Program-made: the position numbers and the translations under genes
Assembly (NCBI GenBank): GCA_905215385.1
Contig: CAJMPY010000006.1
Location: 1 to 64,000 of the forward strand
Source: an uncultured bacterium
GTDB lineage: Bacteria > Actinomycetota > Coriobacteriia > Coriobacteriales > Coriobacteriaceae
Direction: 5' to 3'
Length of the DNA: 64,000 bases
Notes under the pieces: generated by a model
Databases searched by the model: none
What the model saw: the letters and a program-made list of their open reading frames with translations, nothing else
What the model was told of the DNA's origin: nothing
Shown: positions 26,430-34,232 of the stretch, piece after piece
Layout of the letters: every line of letters begins with the position of its first letter
Position numbering within the stretch: position 1 is the stretch's first letter

Positions 26430-27239
26430 ATGCTGCAGGTCATCATTTCGCCCGCCAAGCAAATGCGCGCGGCCCAAGATGCTTTTGAAGTCCAGGGCAT
26501 TCCACCCTCTGCGCACGAGACGGCTCGCCTCCACCGCGCATTGCTAGATATCGAGCGGAATGAAGGCAGCGGCGGCCTGCAGGCGCTGTGGAACGTGAGT
26601 GACAAACTGCTGGGACCTTGCCTCAACACCCTGCGTGAGTTCCGGCCCATCATGAATAACGGCGATCTCGACAATCCCGCACTCGCCCGCCACCTCTCCC
26701 CTGCCGTCATGTCCTATCACGGCATTCAATACCAGAGTATGGCGCCCGAGGTGATGGATTCCGCGCAGCTCGCATGGCTGCAAGACCATCTGTGGATCCT
26801 CTCGGGCCTTTACGGATGCGTACGCCCCTTTCATGCCGTTGAACCGTATCGACTGGAGATGGGCGCGAAGCTCGCCGTCGACGATGCCCGAGACCTCTAC
26901 GCGTTTTGGAGCGACAAGCTCGCGCGGGTTATCGCCCCGGCAGGCTCAAACACCACGATCGTCAACCTCGCCAGCGTAGAGTATGCCAAAGCCGTTCTGC
27001 CCCATCTCGCGGGCGACGCCACGGCCGTCACATGCCTCTTTGGCGAGGGTATCCGCAACGGGAAGCCCATCCAACGGTCGACCGCCAGCAAAAAGGCGCG
27101 CGGCTCCATGGTGCGGTGGATGGCAGAAAACAAGCTCGAGGATGTAAGCGAACTTACCGCATTCAACATCGGCTATCGGCACATCCCCGAGCTTTCAGAC
27201 AAAAACACCCTGGTATTCATGAACGCGCAGGCACAATAG
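26430..27239 (+). CDS. yaaA: Peroxide stress protein YaaA (UPF0246)
   Basis: A 269-aa YaaA/DUF328 protein. It shows the N-terminal IISPAKQM, the segment SGLYGCVRPFHAVEPYRLEM, NLASVEYAKAV, and the C-terminal GYRHIPELSDKNTLVFM. Family members bind DNA and limit iron-driven oxidative damage. The start ATG has GAGGAGAG just upstream. The gene follows the M18 aminopeptidase by 103 bp, separated by a structured element, and may or may not be co-transcribed. Confidence 0.92.
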   Translation: MLQVIISPAKQMRAAQDAFEVQGIPPSAHETARLHRALLDIERNEGSGGLQALWNVSDKLLGPCLNTLREFRPIMNNGDLDNPALARHLSPAVMSYHGIQYQSMAPEVMDSAQLAWLQDHLWILSGLYGCVRPFHAVEPYRLEMGAKLAVDDARDLYAFWSDKLARVIAPAGSNTTIVNLASVEYAKAVLPHLAGDATAVTCLFGEGIRNGKPIQRSTASKKARGSMVRWMAENKLEDVSELTAFNIGYRHIPELSDKNTLVFMNAQAQ

Positions 27240-27262
27240 GCCCGCCGTTTCCAAACACTCCG

Positions 27263-27778
27263 TTACTCCGCCAAGGTATCGGCCTTTGCAATCTCGCTCG
27301 TCGAGCCATCTTGGTAGGTAATCTTAACGTGCTCTACCTCGGACACCGCAACACCCGATGGGGGCTCCAAGCGCCATTCCGTCAGCGCGATATCCATAGT
27401 CGTAGGCACGTCGCCCTGATTCTTGAGCTTCACCGTCAGCGTTTTGAGCGCCGCATCATACGTCACGCGTTCGATTTCCTCACCAGGAATAGACCCACCG
27501 CTCAGCTGAAGCTGGACAAATCCATCGCGCGAATACCAATAGTCGCCCGGCGCGGCCACCGTGTTACCGCCAGCGATCTTCACCGTCATGATCGGCAGGC
27601 TATCATCGGCCTCGAACTCCCATGCAGCGCCGCCGCGACCACCAAACGTCCAGATACAAACGGCAATCACCAGCACGGCAAGCACCGCAAAACCAATCGC
27701 GACCAACCCATGGTGCGCACGGCTTTCCTCGGCCGATACATCCCATTGCATCTCTCGATATAGATGCTTGTCTTCCAT
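27263..27778 (-). CDS. Membrane-anchored hypothetical protein
   Basis: A 171-aa protein with a cytosolic N-terminus, one membrane segment at about residues 25-46 (GLVAIGFAVLAVLVIAVCIWTF) and an extracytoplasmic C-terminal domain rich in beta-strand pattern (MTVKIAGGNTV, DYWYSRDGFVQLQLSGG, LTVKLKNQGDVPTTMDIAL). No family is recognised. ATG 27778 has GGGGAGG 6-12 nt upstream; the long open frame extending rightward is antisense to thiC and artefactual. It converges with yaaA and diverges from thiC. Confidence 0.7.
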   Translation of the reverse strand: MEDKHLYREMQWDVSAEESRAHHGLVAIGFAVLAVLVIAVCIWTFGGRGGAAWEFEADDSLPIMTVKIAGGNTVAAPGDYWYSRDGFVQLQLSGGSIPGEEIERVTYDAALKTLTVKLKNQGDVPTTMDIALTEWRLEPPSGVAVSEVEHVKITYQDGSTSEIAKADTLAE

Positions 27779-27851
27779 GTACGCCTCCCCACAGGCACGC
27801 TCGTTAGGCCAATCGTACCCATTCGAGCTATACTTGAGCCCATTACATAAA

Positions 27852-27945
27852 CGGGGAGCTTGCAGGACAAGACGGCAGGCTGAGATTGGGCGCGCCCGCC
27901 CTGACCCGCAAACCTGATATGGGTAATGCCAACGAAGGGAGCCGT
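27852..27945 (+). promoter_or_regulatory. TPP riboswitch (THI element) upstream of thiC
   Basis: The leader carries the classic thiamin pyrophosphate aptamer: GGGGAGC at the 5' side, GGCTGAGA, then ACCTGATATGGGTAATGCCA and AACGAAGGGAGC at the 3' side. The 3' end of the aptamer overlaps the GGGAG ribosome-binding site of thiC (ATG 27950), so TPP binding most likely blocks translation initiation. Confidence 0.95.
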
Positions 27946-27949
27946 GCCA

Positions 27950-29284
27950 ATGAGCACACAGACCGAGCCCAAGCTCGTCACGCAAATCGACTTCGCCCGT
28001 GCCGGGCAGATCACGCCGCAGATGAAGGAAGTCGCCGAGCGCGAGCATCGCGACCCCGAGTACATCCGCGAGCGCGTGGCCGACGGCCGCATCGCCATTC
28101 CCGCCAATATTGTGCACATCAAAAAGGGCATGCGCGCCTTTGGCGTCGGTGAGGGCCTGTCCACCAAGGTCAACGTGAACTTGGGCATCTCGGGCGACAA
28201 GGCCGATGCCGCCGAGGAATGGAAGAAGGTCAAGATCGCCGAGGACTTTGGCGCCGACGCCATCATGGACCTCTCCAACTCGGGTAAGACGCGCCAGTTC
28301 CGCCAGCAGCTCATCGACGAGACGCCGCTCATGGTGGGCACCGTCCCCATGTACGACGCCATCGGCTACATGGAAAAGCCGCTTGTCAAGCTCACCAAGG
28401 ACGACCTGTTCGAAGTCGTGCGCGCGCACGCCGAGGACGGCGTGGACTTTATGACCATCCACTGCGGCATCAACAAGTCGGTCACCAAGACCTTTAAGGA
28501 GACCGGCCGCTTGATGAACATCGTGAGCCGCGGCGGCTCGCTGCTGTTTGGCTGGATGGAGGTCACCGGCAACGAAAACCCCTTCTACGAGTACTTTGAC
28601 GAGCTGCTCGAGATTTGCCACGAGTACGACGTGACGATTTCGCTCGGCGACTCCTGCCGCCCGGGCTGCCTCTACGACTCCAACGACGCCACCGAGACCG
28701 CCGAGATGATCGAGCTGGGCAAGCTGTGCAAGCGCGCTTGGGCCGCCGGCGTCCAAGTCATGGTCGAGGGCCCGGGTCACATGGCGCTCGACGAGATCGC
28801 CGCCAACATGAAACTGCAGAAGCGCCTGTGCCACAACGCCCCGTTCTATGTGCTCGGGCCGCTGGTGACCGATATCGGCGTGGGTTACGACCACATCACC
28901 GCCGCCATCGGCGGCGCTATCTCCGCCAGCTCCGGCGCCGACTTCCTGTGCTACGTGACGCCGGCCGAGCACTTGTGCCTGCCCAACGCCCAAGACGTGC
29001 TCGATGGCCTCATGGCCACCAAGATCGCCGCGCACGCCGCCGATATCGCCAAGAAGGTGCCGCACGCCCGCGACATGGACGACAAGATGGGCCAGGCACG
29101 CCGCAAGCTCGACTGGGACTCCATGTGGAAGTGCGCGCTCGACCCGGTCACCGGTAAGAAGCGCTACGAGGAGTCCCCCGCCGCCACCGAGGGCACCTGC
29201 ACCATGTGTGGCAAGATGTGCGCCGTCCGCACCGTCAACAAGGTGTTCGAGGGTACGACGATCGATCTCGGCATGGAGGACTAA
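27950..29284 (+). CDS. thiC: Phosphomethylpyrimidine synthase ThiC
   Basis: A 444-aa radical-SAM enzyme converting aminoimidazole ribotide to hydroxymethylpyrimidine phosphate for thiamin synthesis. It has the short form of the family, with LGDSCRPGC, EGPGHMALDEI, GPLVTDIGVGYDHITAAIGGA and the C-terminal cluster-binding CTMCGKMC (CX2CX3C spacing). ATG 27950 is set by the riboswitch-embedded GGGAG. thiD follows 178 bp downstream after a probable terminator, so the two pyrimidine-branch genes are neighbours with possibly separate transcripts. Confidence 0.97.
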   Translation: MSTQTEPKLVTQIDFARAGQITPQMKEVAEREHRDPEYIRERVADGRIAIPANIVHIKKGMRAFGVGEGLSTKVNVNLGISGDKADAAEEWKKVKIAEDFGADAIMDLSNSGKTRQFRQQLIDETPLMVGTVPMYDAIGYMEKPLVKLTKDDLFEVVRAHAEDGVDFMTIHCGINKSVTKTFKETGRLMNIVSRGGSLLFGWMEVTGNENPFYEYFDELLEICHEYDVTISLGDSCRPGCLYDSNDATETAEMIELGKLCKRAWAAGVQVMVEGPGHMALDEIAANMKLQKRLCHNAPFYVLGPLVTDIGVGYDHITAAIGGAISASSGADFLCYVTPAEHLCLPNAQDVLDGLMATKIAAHAADIAKKVPHARDMDDKMGQARRKLDWDSMWKCALDPVTGKKRYEESPAATEGTCTMCGKMCAVRTVNKVFEGTTIDLGMED

Positions 29285-29375
29285 CTCGTCACCGGAGCCA
29301 CAATCAGTAACATGGTGTTCGTCAATTGTTGACGTGTGAACATTTGCTTACATTTGCGTAAAGATTGCATCGCCC

Positions 29376-29411
29376 GCCCGGGTTCGACATAGAGTCGGCC
29401 CGGGCATCTTT
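29376..29411 (+). terminator. Terminator after thiC
   Basis: A GCCCGGG/CCCGGGC stem extended by CGAC/GTCG, followed by ATCTTT. It separates thiC from thiD; the tail is short, so readthrough is possible. Confidence 0.65.
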
Positions 29412-29462
29412 ATAATGCTGGCTTAAAGACCCATTTGATTCCGACCGAACAAGGGAGCAAAC

Positions 29463-30293
29463 ATGGATCGCAGTAAGGTACCTGCCGTTCTATCCATCGC
29501 AGGATCCGATTCCAGCGGTGGCGCCGGCATTCAGGCCGACATCAAGACCATCACGGCGCACCGCCTGTATGCCGAGACGGCCATCACCGCCATCACCGCA
29601 CAAAACACGCTCGGTGTCACCGCCGTGCAGAATATCTCCCCTGATATCGTCGCTGCGCAGATCGACGCCGTATTTGACGATATCCGCCCCAGCGCCGTCA
29701 AGATCGGCATGGTTTCCTCTGCCGAGATTATCGAGGTTATCGCCGACCGCCTGAGCGCCTGGAACGCGACAAACGTGGTCGTCGACCCCGTCATGGTAGC
29801 CACCTCGGGCGCACGGCTGATTGCCGAAGATGCCGCCGAGGCGCTCACCCGCCGCCTGTTCCCACTAGCAACCGTCATCACGCCCAATATTCCCGAGGCC
29901 ATGGCCCTGCTTGACTACGAGGTCGACTCCGAGCGCACACAGCAAAATGCTGCCATGCTCCTCACCCGCCGCTTTGGTTGCGCATCCCTCGTTAAGGGTG
30001 GGCATCTTGTCAACGAGGCCAACGATGTATTGGCCGAACCCGCGCCACTCGATGACGAGGGCAACCATCTGGGCGATCCGCTCACCACGTGGTTCCGCCA
30101 CAAGCGCATCGAGACCGACAACACACACGGCACCGGCTGCACGCTTTCGTCCGCCATCGCCTGCGCGCTGGCCCAGGGCATGGATCTTGCCGATGCCGTC
30201 AATGCGGGCAAGGCATACCTGACAGGCGCTCTGGCCGCCGGCCTGAACATGGGCAAAGGCTCCGGCCCTGTCAACCACATGTGGCAGTACTGA
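29463..30293 (+). CDS. thiD: Hydroxymethylpyrimidine (phosphate) kinase ThiD
   Basis: A 276-aa ribokinase-fold kinase that phosphorylates hydroxymethylpyrimidine (phosphate) in thiamin synthesis. Substrate-site motif SIAGSDSSGGAGIQADIK at the N-terminus, VVDPVMVATSG, TPNIPEA, and the anion-hole/catalytic loop DNTHGTGCTLSSAIA near residue 218. AAGGGAGC precedes the ATG. It is the last chromosomal gene before the prophage; the phage late genes converge on it. Confidence 0.95.
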   Translation: MDRSKVPAVLSIAGSDSSGGAGIQADIKTITAHRLYAETAITAITAQNTLGVTAVQNISPDIVAAQIDAVFDDIRPSAVKIGMVSSAEIIEVIADRLSAWNATNVVVDPVMVATSGARLIAEDAAEALTRRLFPLATVITPNIPEAMALLDYEVDSERTQQNAAMLLTRRFGCASLVKGGHLVNEANDVLAEPAPLDDEGNHLGDPLTTWFRHKRIETDNTHGTGCTLSSAIACALAQGMDLADAVNAGKAYLTGALAAGLNMGKGSGPVNHMWQY

Positions 30294-30469
30294 GACAGTT
30301 TGCCGCAGCTCGCTATTGATGCTGACCATCAGGCAAAACTCGCTGACGGCACCGCAACACGCTGACCGTACTTGGGGTTTTGCGCCCACTTGGGATATTC
30401 GAGGGATACGAGAAAGGGGCCGTGGCGACGAACCGCCACGGCCCCTTTTGCTGTTATCGCCCGCAGTCG
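30294..30469. other. Chromosome/prophage boundary region
   Basis: 176 bp between thiD and the last phage gene. The left attachment site probably lies here, but no repeat can be verified because the right end of the prophage is outside the window. No tRNA gene is visible. Contains a strong bidirectional terminator at 30412-30450. Confidence 0.45.
30412..30450. terminator. Bidirectional terminator at the prophage left edge
   Basis: A perfect 15-bp stem (AAAGGGGCCGTGGCG with CGCCACGGCCCCTTT), ACGAAC loop, with T runs on both strands. It can end the rightward thiD transcript and the leftward phage late transcript. Confidence 0.9.
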
Positions 30470-30559
30470 TTAGCGCCGGTTGATGCTTACGATGCAGAGC
30501 CCGATTGTCGCCACTGTGCCGCCGAAGAGCGACCCGAGCACGAATGCCAACGCGATCAT
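30470..30559 (-). CDS. 29-aa membrane peptide (DUF3789-like)
   Basis: A tiny gene read from the sequence: MIALAFVLGSLFGGTVATIG then LCIVSINRR, a single membrane segment with a basic end. It fits the phage-borne DUF3789 pattern (hydrophobic, with SLFGGTV). Its ATG overlaps the amidase stop codon (ATGA), implying translational coupling within the lysis module. A spanin-like or accessory lysis role is possible but unproven. Confidence 0.65.
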   Translation of the reverse strand: MIALAFVLGSLFGGTVATIGLCIVSINRR

Positions 30560-31695
30560 CGGCGCGTTCCGTCCGACACGTAGCACTGCAGGCGGTCGAG
30601 CGCATAGCCGTAGATGCCAGCGTAGTCATCGCCGCCATAGGTGGAGCCGTCATCGCAGACCTCGTCCCAGTAGCCAGCGTGTGCGACGTCCTGAGACCTG
30701 TAGTAGACCTGCTTGTATTCACCGTTGGTCGTGATGTAGTACATCTGAACACCGTCAATGGTCTGGCCCCAGATGCCCGCCATGCCGTTCACGCTGTCGT
30801 TGTAGTTGGCATACTGTACCCAGCCGAGCCAACCGCTCTCCTTGGTGTGGACGCGGTAGCGAAGCGTGCCGCTGTCAACCCATGCGATGAGCATGTCGTG
30901 GGAGCCGTAAGGCATACCAGCGAAGCCCTCGGAGTTGGAGTCGTTGAAATTGGTAACGGCATCATTCCACGCACCGTAGCGGTTATGGAGAGCATAGTGG
31001 ATGTTTACGCTCTTGCCCGTGGACTTCGGGAACTTGGTACGGGTTGCAGAATAAGAGGGCTGATAGGTGCCTCCATTGCCGTTGGTCGGCGCGATGGGAG
31101 CGACATAACCGCTGCCGAGATAGGCTGCGACCGCCTGCTTGAACTCCCACCACGACTTGCCGTACTGGGCGAAATAGCCATTCGGGTCGGTGTGATCGGA
31201 CCCGCCCCAGCGCTGAGCCGCTTCGTAGTGGCTCAAAAGGCGGGACGTATCCCAGCCGCGAGAGCGGAGTTCGTCGCCCGCCCACTTCACGGCCTCGGAC
31301 CACTGCTTGGAGAAGTCGGAAGCGTTCGTGGCGTGGGCGAGCTCGATGCCGATGGTTGCGTAGTTGCCGTTGCCCACGTGCCAACAAAGGCGGTTCTCCG
31401 GCACGGTGTTGTACACGGTGGAGCCGTCCAGCTCCATGACGTGATGTACGGCGTAGGTGTCGTCACGCGACCACAACAAAGTGTGGTTGTAGGCAGAAGC
31501 GCCGGGGTTCGCGGTCTCGTGAATGACGAGGTAGCTCGCATTGAGGTAGCCGTGACCGCCGCTCACGTACTTGTTCACACTCTGGTACGCCTCGGCTCCG
31601 CACGGGGCGGCGAGGGCCGCGGCGAGTGCGAGGACGATGGCGAAAACGCTGCGCATCGGCAGCTTGCGCTTAGCCTCGGCGTTAATCTCCGTCAT
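30556..31695 (-). CDS. Endolysin: N-acetylmuramoyl-L-alanine amidase with signal peptide
   Basis: A 379-aa amidase_2/PGRP-type lysin. A signal peptide or signal-anchor is present at residues 14-37 (SVFAIVLALAAALAA then APCGAEA), so it may be exported by Sec. The amidase domain has LVIHETANPG, HHVMELDG, WHVGNGNYATIGIELAH and SHYEAAQRWGGSDHTDP, consistent with zinc binding. The C-terminal half (about 230-379) is rich in Trp, Gly and Tyr and contains repeats like GWLGWVQYANYNDSVNGMAG, resembling clostridial hydrophobic-W wall-binding modules. The start overlaps the holin stop by 14 nt. Confidence 0.85.
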   Translation of the reverse strand: MTEINAEAKRKLPMRSVFAIVLALAAALAAPCGAEAYQSVNKYVSGGHGYLNASYLVIHETANPGASAYNHTLLWSRDDTYAVHHVMELDGSTVYNTVPENRLCWHVGNGNYATIGIELAHATNASDFSKQWSEAVKWAGDELRSRGWDTSRLLSHYEAAQRWGGSDHTDPNGYFAQYGKSWWEFKQAVAAYLGSGYVAPIAPTNGNGGTYQPSYSATRTKFPKSTGKSVNIHYALHNRYGAWNDAVTNFNDSNSEGFAGMPYGSHDMLIAWVDSGTLRYRVHTKESGWLGWVQYANYNDSVNGMAGIWGQTIDGVQMYYITTNGEYKQVYYRSQDVAHAGYWDEVCDDGSTYGGDDYAGIYGYALDRLQCYVSDGTRR

Positions 31696-31912
31696 GATCG
31701 CCACCCGCCTTCAGGCGCGCAGCGTCCACAGCCTGCTCGGCCGCGGCGTAGATGGCCGCACTCGCGACCCCGCACACCGTGCCGATGGCGGCGACGGTCT
31801 GGTTGTCCGTGGCGATGCCGGCCACGCTGGTCGCGACGGAGCCCAAAAAGGCAGCCGTGCACAGCCAGAACTTGCGGCTCGTCAGCTTGCGGGTAATGTC
31901 TTCGGTAGTCAT
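31682..31912 (-). CDS. Phage holin
   Basis: A 76-aa protein with two membrane segments (WLCTAAFLGSVATSVAGIA and VAAIGTVCGVASAAIYAAAEQ) and a charged C-terminus ending KAGGDHDGD. Size, topology and position directly before the amidase mark it as the holin. AGGAGG precedes the ATG. Confidence 0.85.
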   Translation of the reverse strand: MTTEDITRKLTSRKFWLCTAAFLGSVATSVAGIATDNQTVAAIGTVCGVASAAIYAAAEQAVDAARLKAGGDHDGD

Positions 31913-31920
31913 GATTCCTC

Positions 31921-32334
31921 CTATCTACCTGTTTCTTTGTCGTAGAGCAGGTCGACGCGGTCGCGAATGTGGCTCACCTGTTCGGCCATCCCCTGACTGC
32001 GTGCCTGGCTGTGAACCAGGTCGGCGTGCAGGACGTCGTTTGACGCGACGACCGACTCCATGAGCGTTTTCATTCCTTCAATCAGGGTGTTGCTGCGCTC
32101 CATCTGGGCGGCGATGCGCCCCTCCATTTGGGACCGCTCGCGGTCGCGCTGCGCCCTCTCGTCGACTTCGGCCTGCTTGCGCTCCTCGCGCTTGAGGTCG
32201 AGGTTCGCCTTGCGCTCGTTCTGAACCTTGTACTCGGCCAAAAATTGCCGCCCAAAATAAAAGGCAATGAGCGCAAGCGCCGCGCCGCCGAGCCACCCCG
32301 GCCCGTACGGCGCGAAGAGCTTGAGTACCTCCAT
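31921..32334 (-). CDS. Membrane-anchored coiled-coil phage protein
   Basis: A 137-aa protein: one membrane segment at about residues 14-30 (GGAALALIAFYFGRQFL), then a long charged coiled coil (about 35-120) rich in Arg, Glu and Gln, ending LLYDKETGR. Position before the holin suggests a lysis-regulating or second holin-like protein. ATG 32334 has GGGAGG upstream. No firm family assignment. Confidence 0.7.
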   Translation of the reverse strand: MEVLKLFAPYGPGWLGGAALALIAFYFGRQFLAEYKVQNERKANLDLKREERKQAEVDERAQRDRERSQMEGRIAAQMERSNTLIEGMKTLMESVVASNDVLHADLVHSQARSQGMAEQVSHIRDRVDLLYDKETGR

Positions 32335-32412
32335 CTGACCTCCTTCCCGTTCTGCAGCGTGGTGGGGCCCATTCCCCGCCACACTGCAGGTTCGGGCCCC
32401 CGTAACGCGGGC

Positions 32413-32670
32413 CTACACCGCTGCCATCGTGCCGACGCACACGGCCAGCGGGCCCTGCGACAGGATCACGGCGCGGTCGGTGATGATGCACCCCGTGCAG
32501 GAGCGCACCATCGGGACCGTCACCACCGCGCCGTGCAGCATCACGTCGAGCGCCGTGTCGTGGACGCCCACGACCGTGCCGAACTCCATCGTCAGCCGCT
32601 TGCCGCCCGACGGCATCGCCGCCGCCAGCCGCGCCGCCGCGCCCTTGATCTCGGTCGTCGAATCGCTCAT
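32413..32670 (-). CDS. Small phage structural-module protein, unknown
   Basis: An 85-aa protein with a helical N-terminus and a beta-rich remainder (RLTMEFGTVVGVHDTALDVMLHGAVVTVPMV) that looks like a small OB/barrel fold, with a CTGC motif. Its ATG overlaps the tail-protein stop codon by 4 nt, with GAGGAGG upstream, so it is coupled to that gene. Likely a minor tail/baseplate component; not recognised. Confidence 0.65.
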   Translation of the reverse strand: MSDSTTEIKGAAARLAAAMPSGGKRLTMEFGTVVGVHDTALDVMLHGAVVTVPMVRSCTGCIITDRAVILSQGPLAVCVGTMAAV

Positions 32671-34232
32671 CGCTCGTACCTCCTCGCCGTGTGCTTTATG
32701 ACGCAGCCGGCGTCGAGCGTCAGCGTCTGCTTCTGGATTGCCAGCTTGCCGACAACCCCGCCGGTCCTGTAGTTCATCGCCACCGCCATGCACGGCTCGA
32801 CGGGCTTGTATACGCTCTTGAACTCGTCCGTGCGCGTCACGGCGCGCTCGGTGGCGAGCAGCTCAGCCGCCTTGCGGTCCGCCGCCGCCTGCATGGCGTC
32901 CTGGGGCCAAGGCGTGGCGTTGCCTCCCTCCTCGACCTTGTCGGCGACGAAGATGGCCTCGCCGCCGTCGATGTAGCAGTAGCCCCAGCTGACCTTGCTG
33001 TGGTTCTCCGTGGCGTGGTAGGTGTAGCTGACCTTCTGCCACTCACCAGTCATGGTGAACCCCTTGGTCGCCGGGCCAAGCGCCCTCTCCTGATCCCAGA
33101 AAGACTGTATGATGCCCGTCGCGCCCTTGGTGCCCTTGACCCACACGCTCTGCGTGTAGTCCGTATCCTTCTTGACGCTCGGCCCCTCGTCCTGGCAGAA
33201 GCCGACGCGCCCGTCACTCGAAACGACCTTGATGCCGAAAAGCACTCCCACCTGCGGCGAGTCGGAGACGTAGACGGTCTGGATGCTGCCGTGCGAATCG
33301 CTCTGTCTAAAGCTCTTATCCGACTTCTTGCCGGTGCCGATGAGGGCGTTGGCGGCGCCCTCGACAAGGTTGGCGTCCTCGGTATCCACGCCCGGCAGGC
33401 TGTCGTAGCTGTAGCTCTTGACGATTCGACGACCGACCGAGACGGTCGAGAGGTCTGAATCGGGCGAGTCGTCCACCGCCGTGCCGCGCACCGATGCGTC
33501 CTGCGTGCTGAAGTCCACGTGCACGACGTTGCAGACCTCGGCGCGGTTAGTCGATTCGGTCATGTCCGGCATGAAGCGCGCATCCCTGCCCTCGGTGAAC
33601 TCCGCCGAGATGGGCATGTCGGCAGGCTCGACGTAGCGCCTGTAGATCACGTTGCCCATCCGGTCGGTCGCCGGCGAGCGGAACCTGGCCGCCTTGAGGA
33701 GCAGGTCCACCGCGTCCAGCTTGTTCTTAGCGTCGTTGTCCCTGCCCACGCCGAAAACCAAGGTGCTGCCCAGAAGGAGGCTGCTGGGGTCGGCGTAGAC
33801 GGTGAGGCCGACCGATTCGGCTATCTTGACGGCCTCATCAACCAGATTGCTGCCCGCAACGATCACGTACGGCCCGTCGAAGTCGTCGTCTTTGAGCCGC
33901 TTCAGGAGGCCGTAGGCGTTGATCTGGCCCTCGCGGTAGGCGCCGTCGATGTCCACCGAGTCCACCTGCGGCATGAATGTTCCGAGGCACTCGCGCCTCT
34001 TACTGCCGTCCGTGAAGGTGGCGTTGAGGTACACACGCAGAAAGTCGTTGCCAACGTCGAACTTGTCGGCGAAGTCCAGGGATGCAGTCTCATAGAGCGC
34101 CGTGTTCGCATTGCGCTCGATGGAGCCGCCGTTCTCGATGTCGCGCACGAAGTCGAGCTCGAGCCCCGTCTCACGTGATACGCGCACGAAGTCGTAGGAG
34201 GCGTCGAACGGCCTTATCCAGCTATCAGCCAT
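32667..34232 (-). CDS. Tail-associated protein with carbohydrate-binding-like insertion
   Basis: A 521-aa minor tail protein. The first ~280 residues resemble siphophage tail-hub/tip proteins (SWIRPFDASYDFVRVSRETG; EGQINAYGLLKRL). Residues about 310-450 look like a CBM4/9-type jelly-roll (HGSIQTVYVS, YTQSVWVKGTKGATGIIQSFW, MTGEWQKVSYTYHATENH, FVADKVEEGG), a fold often used to bind host glycans. The C-terminal part rejoins a beta-rich tail segment. It starts 8 nt inside the preceding gene and is followed by a coupled 85-aa gene. Confidence 0.75.
   Translation of the reverse strand: MADSWIRPFDASYDFVRVSRETGLELDFVRDIENGGSIERNANTALYETASLDFADKFDVGNDFLRVYLNATFTDGSKRRECLGTFMPQVDSVDIDGAYREGQINAYGLLKRLKDDDFDGPYVIVAGSNLVDEAVKIAESVGLTVYADPSSLLLGSTLVFGVGRDNDAKNKLDAVDLLLKAARFRSPATDRMGNVIYRRYVEPADMPISAEFTEGRDARFMPDMTESTNRAEVCNVVHVDFSTQDASVRGTAVDDSPDSDLSTVSVGRRIVKSYSYDSLPGVDTEDANLVEGAANALIGTGKKSDKSFRQSDSHGSIQTVYVSDSPQVGVLFGIKVVSSDGRVGFCQDEGPSVKKDTDYTQSVWVKGTKGATGIIQSFWDQERALGPATKGFTMTGEWQKVSYTYHATENHSKVSWGYCYIDGGEAIFVADKVEEGGNATPWPQDAMQAAADRKAAELLATERAVTRTDEFKSVYKPVEPCMAVAMNYRTGGVVGKLAIQKQTLTLDAGCVIKHTARRYER

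Noticed and set aside
27900..29065. Long leftward open frame over thiC
   Set aside because: Antisense to thiC; only its last part (27263-27778) is a real gene with its own start.
30294..30469. Possible tRNA attachment site next to thiD
   Set aside because: No cloverleaf or tRNA-like sequence could be made out; the att site cannot be set without the right prophage end.
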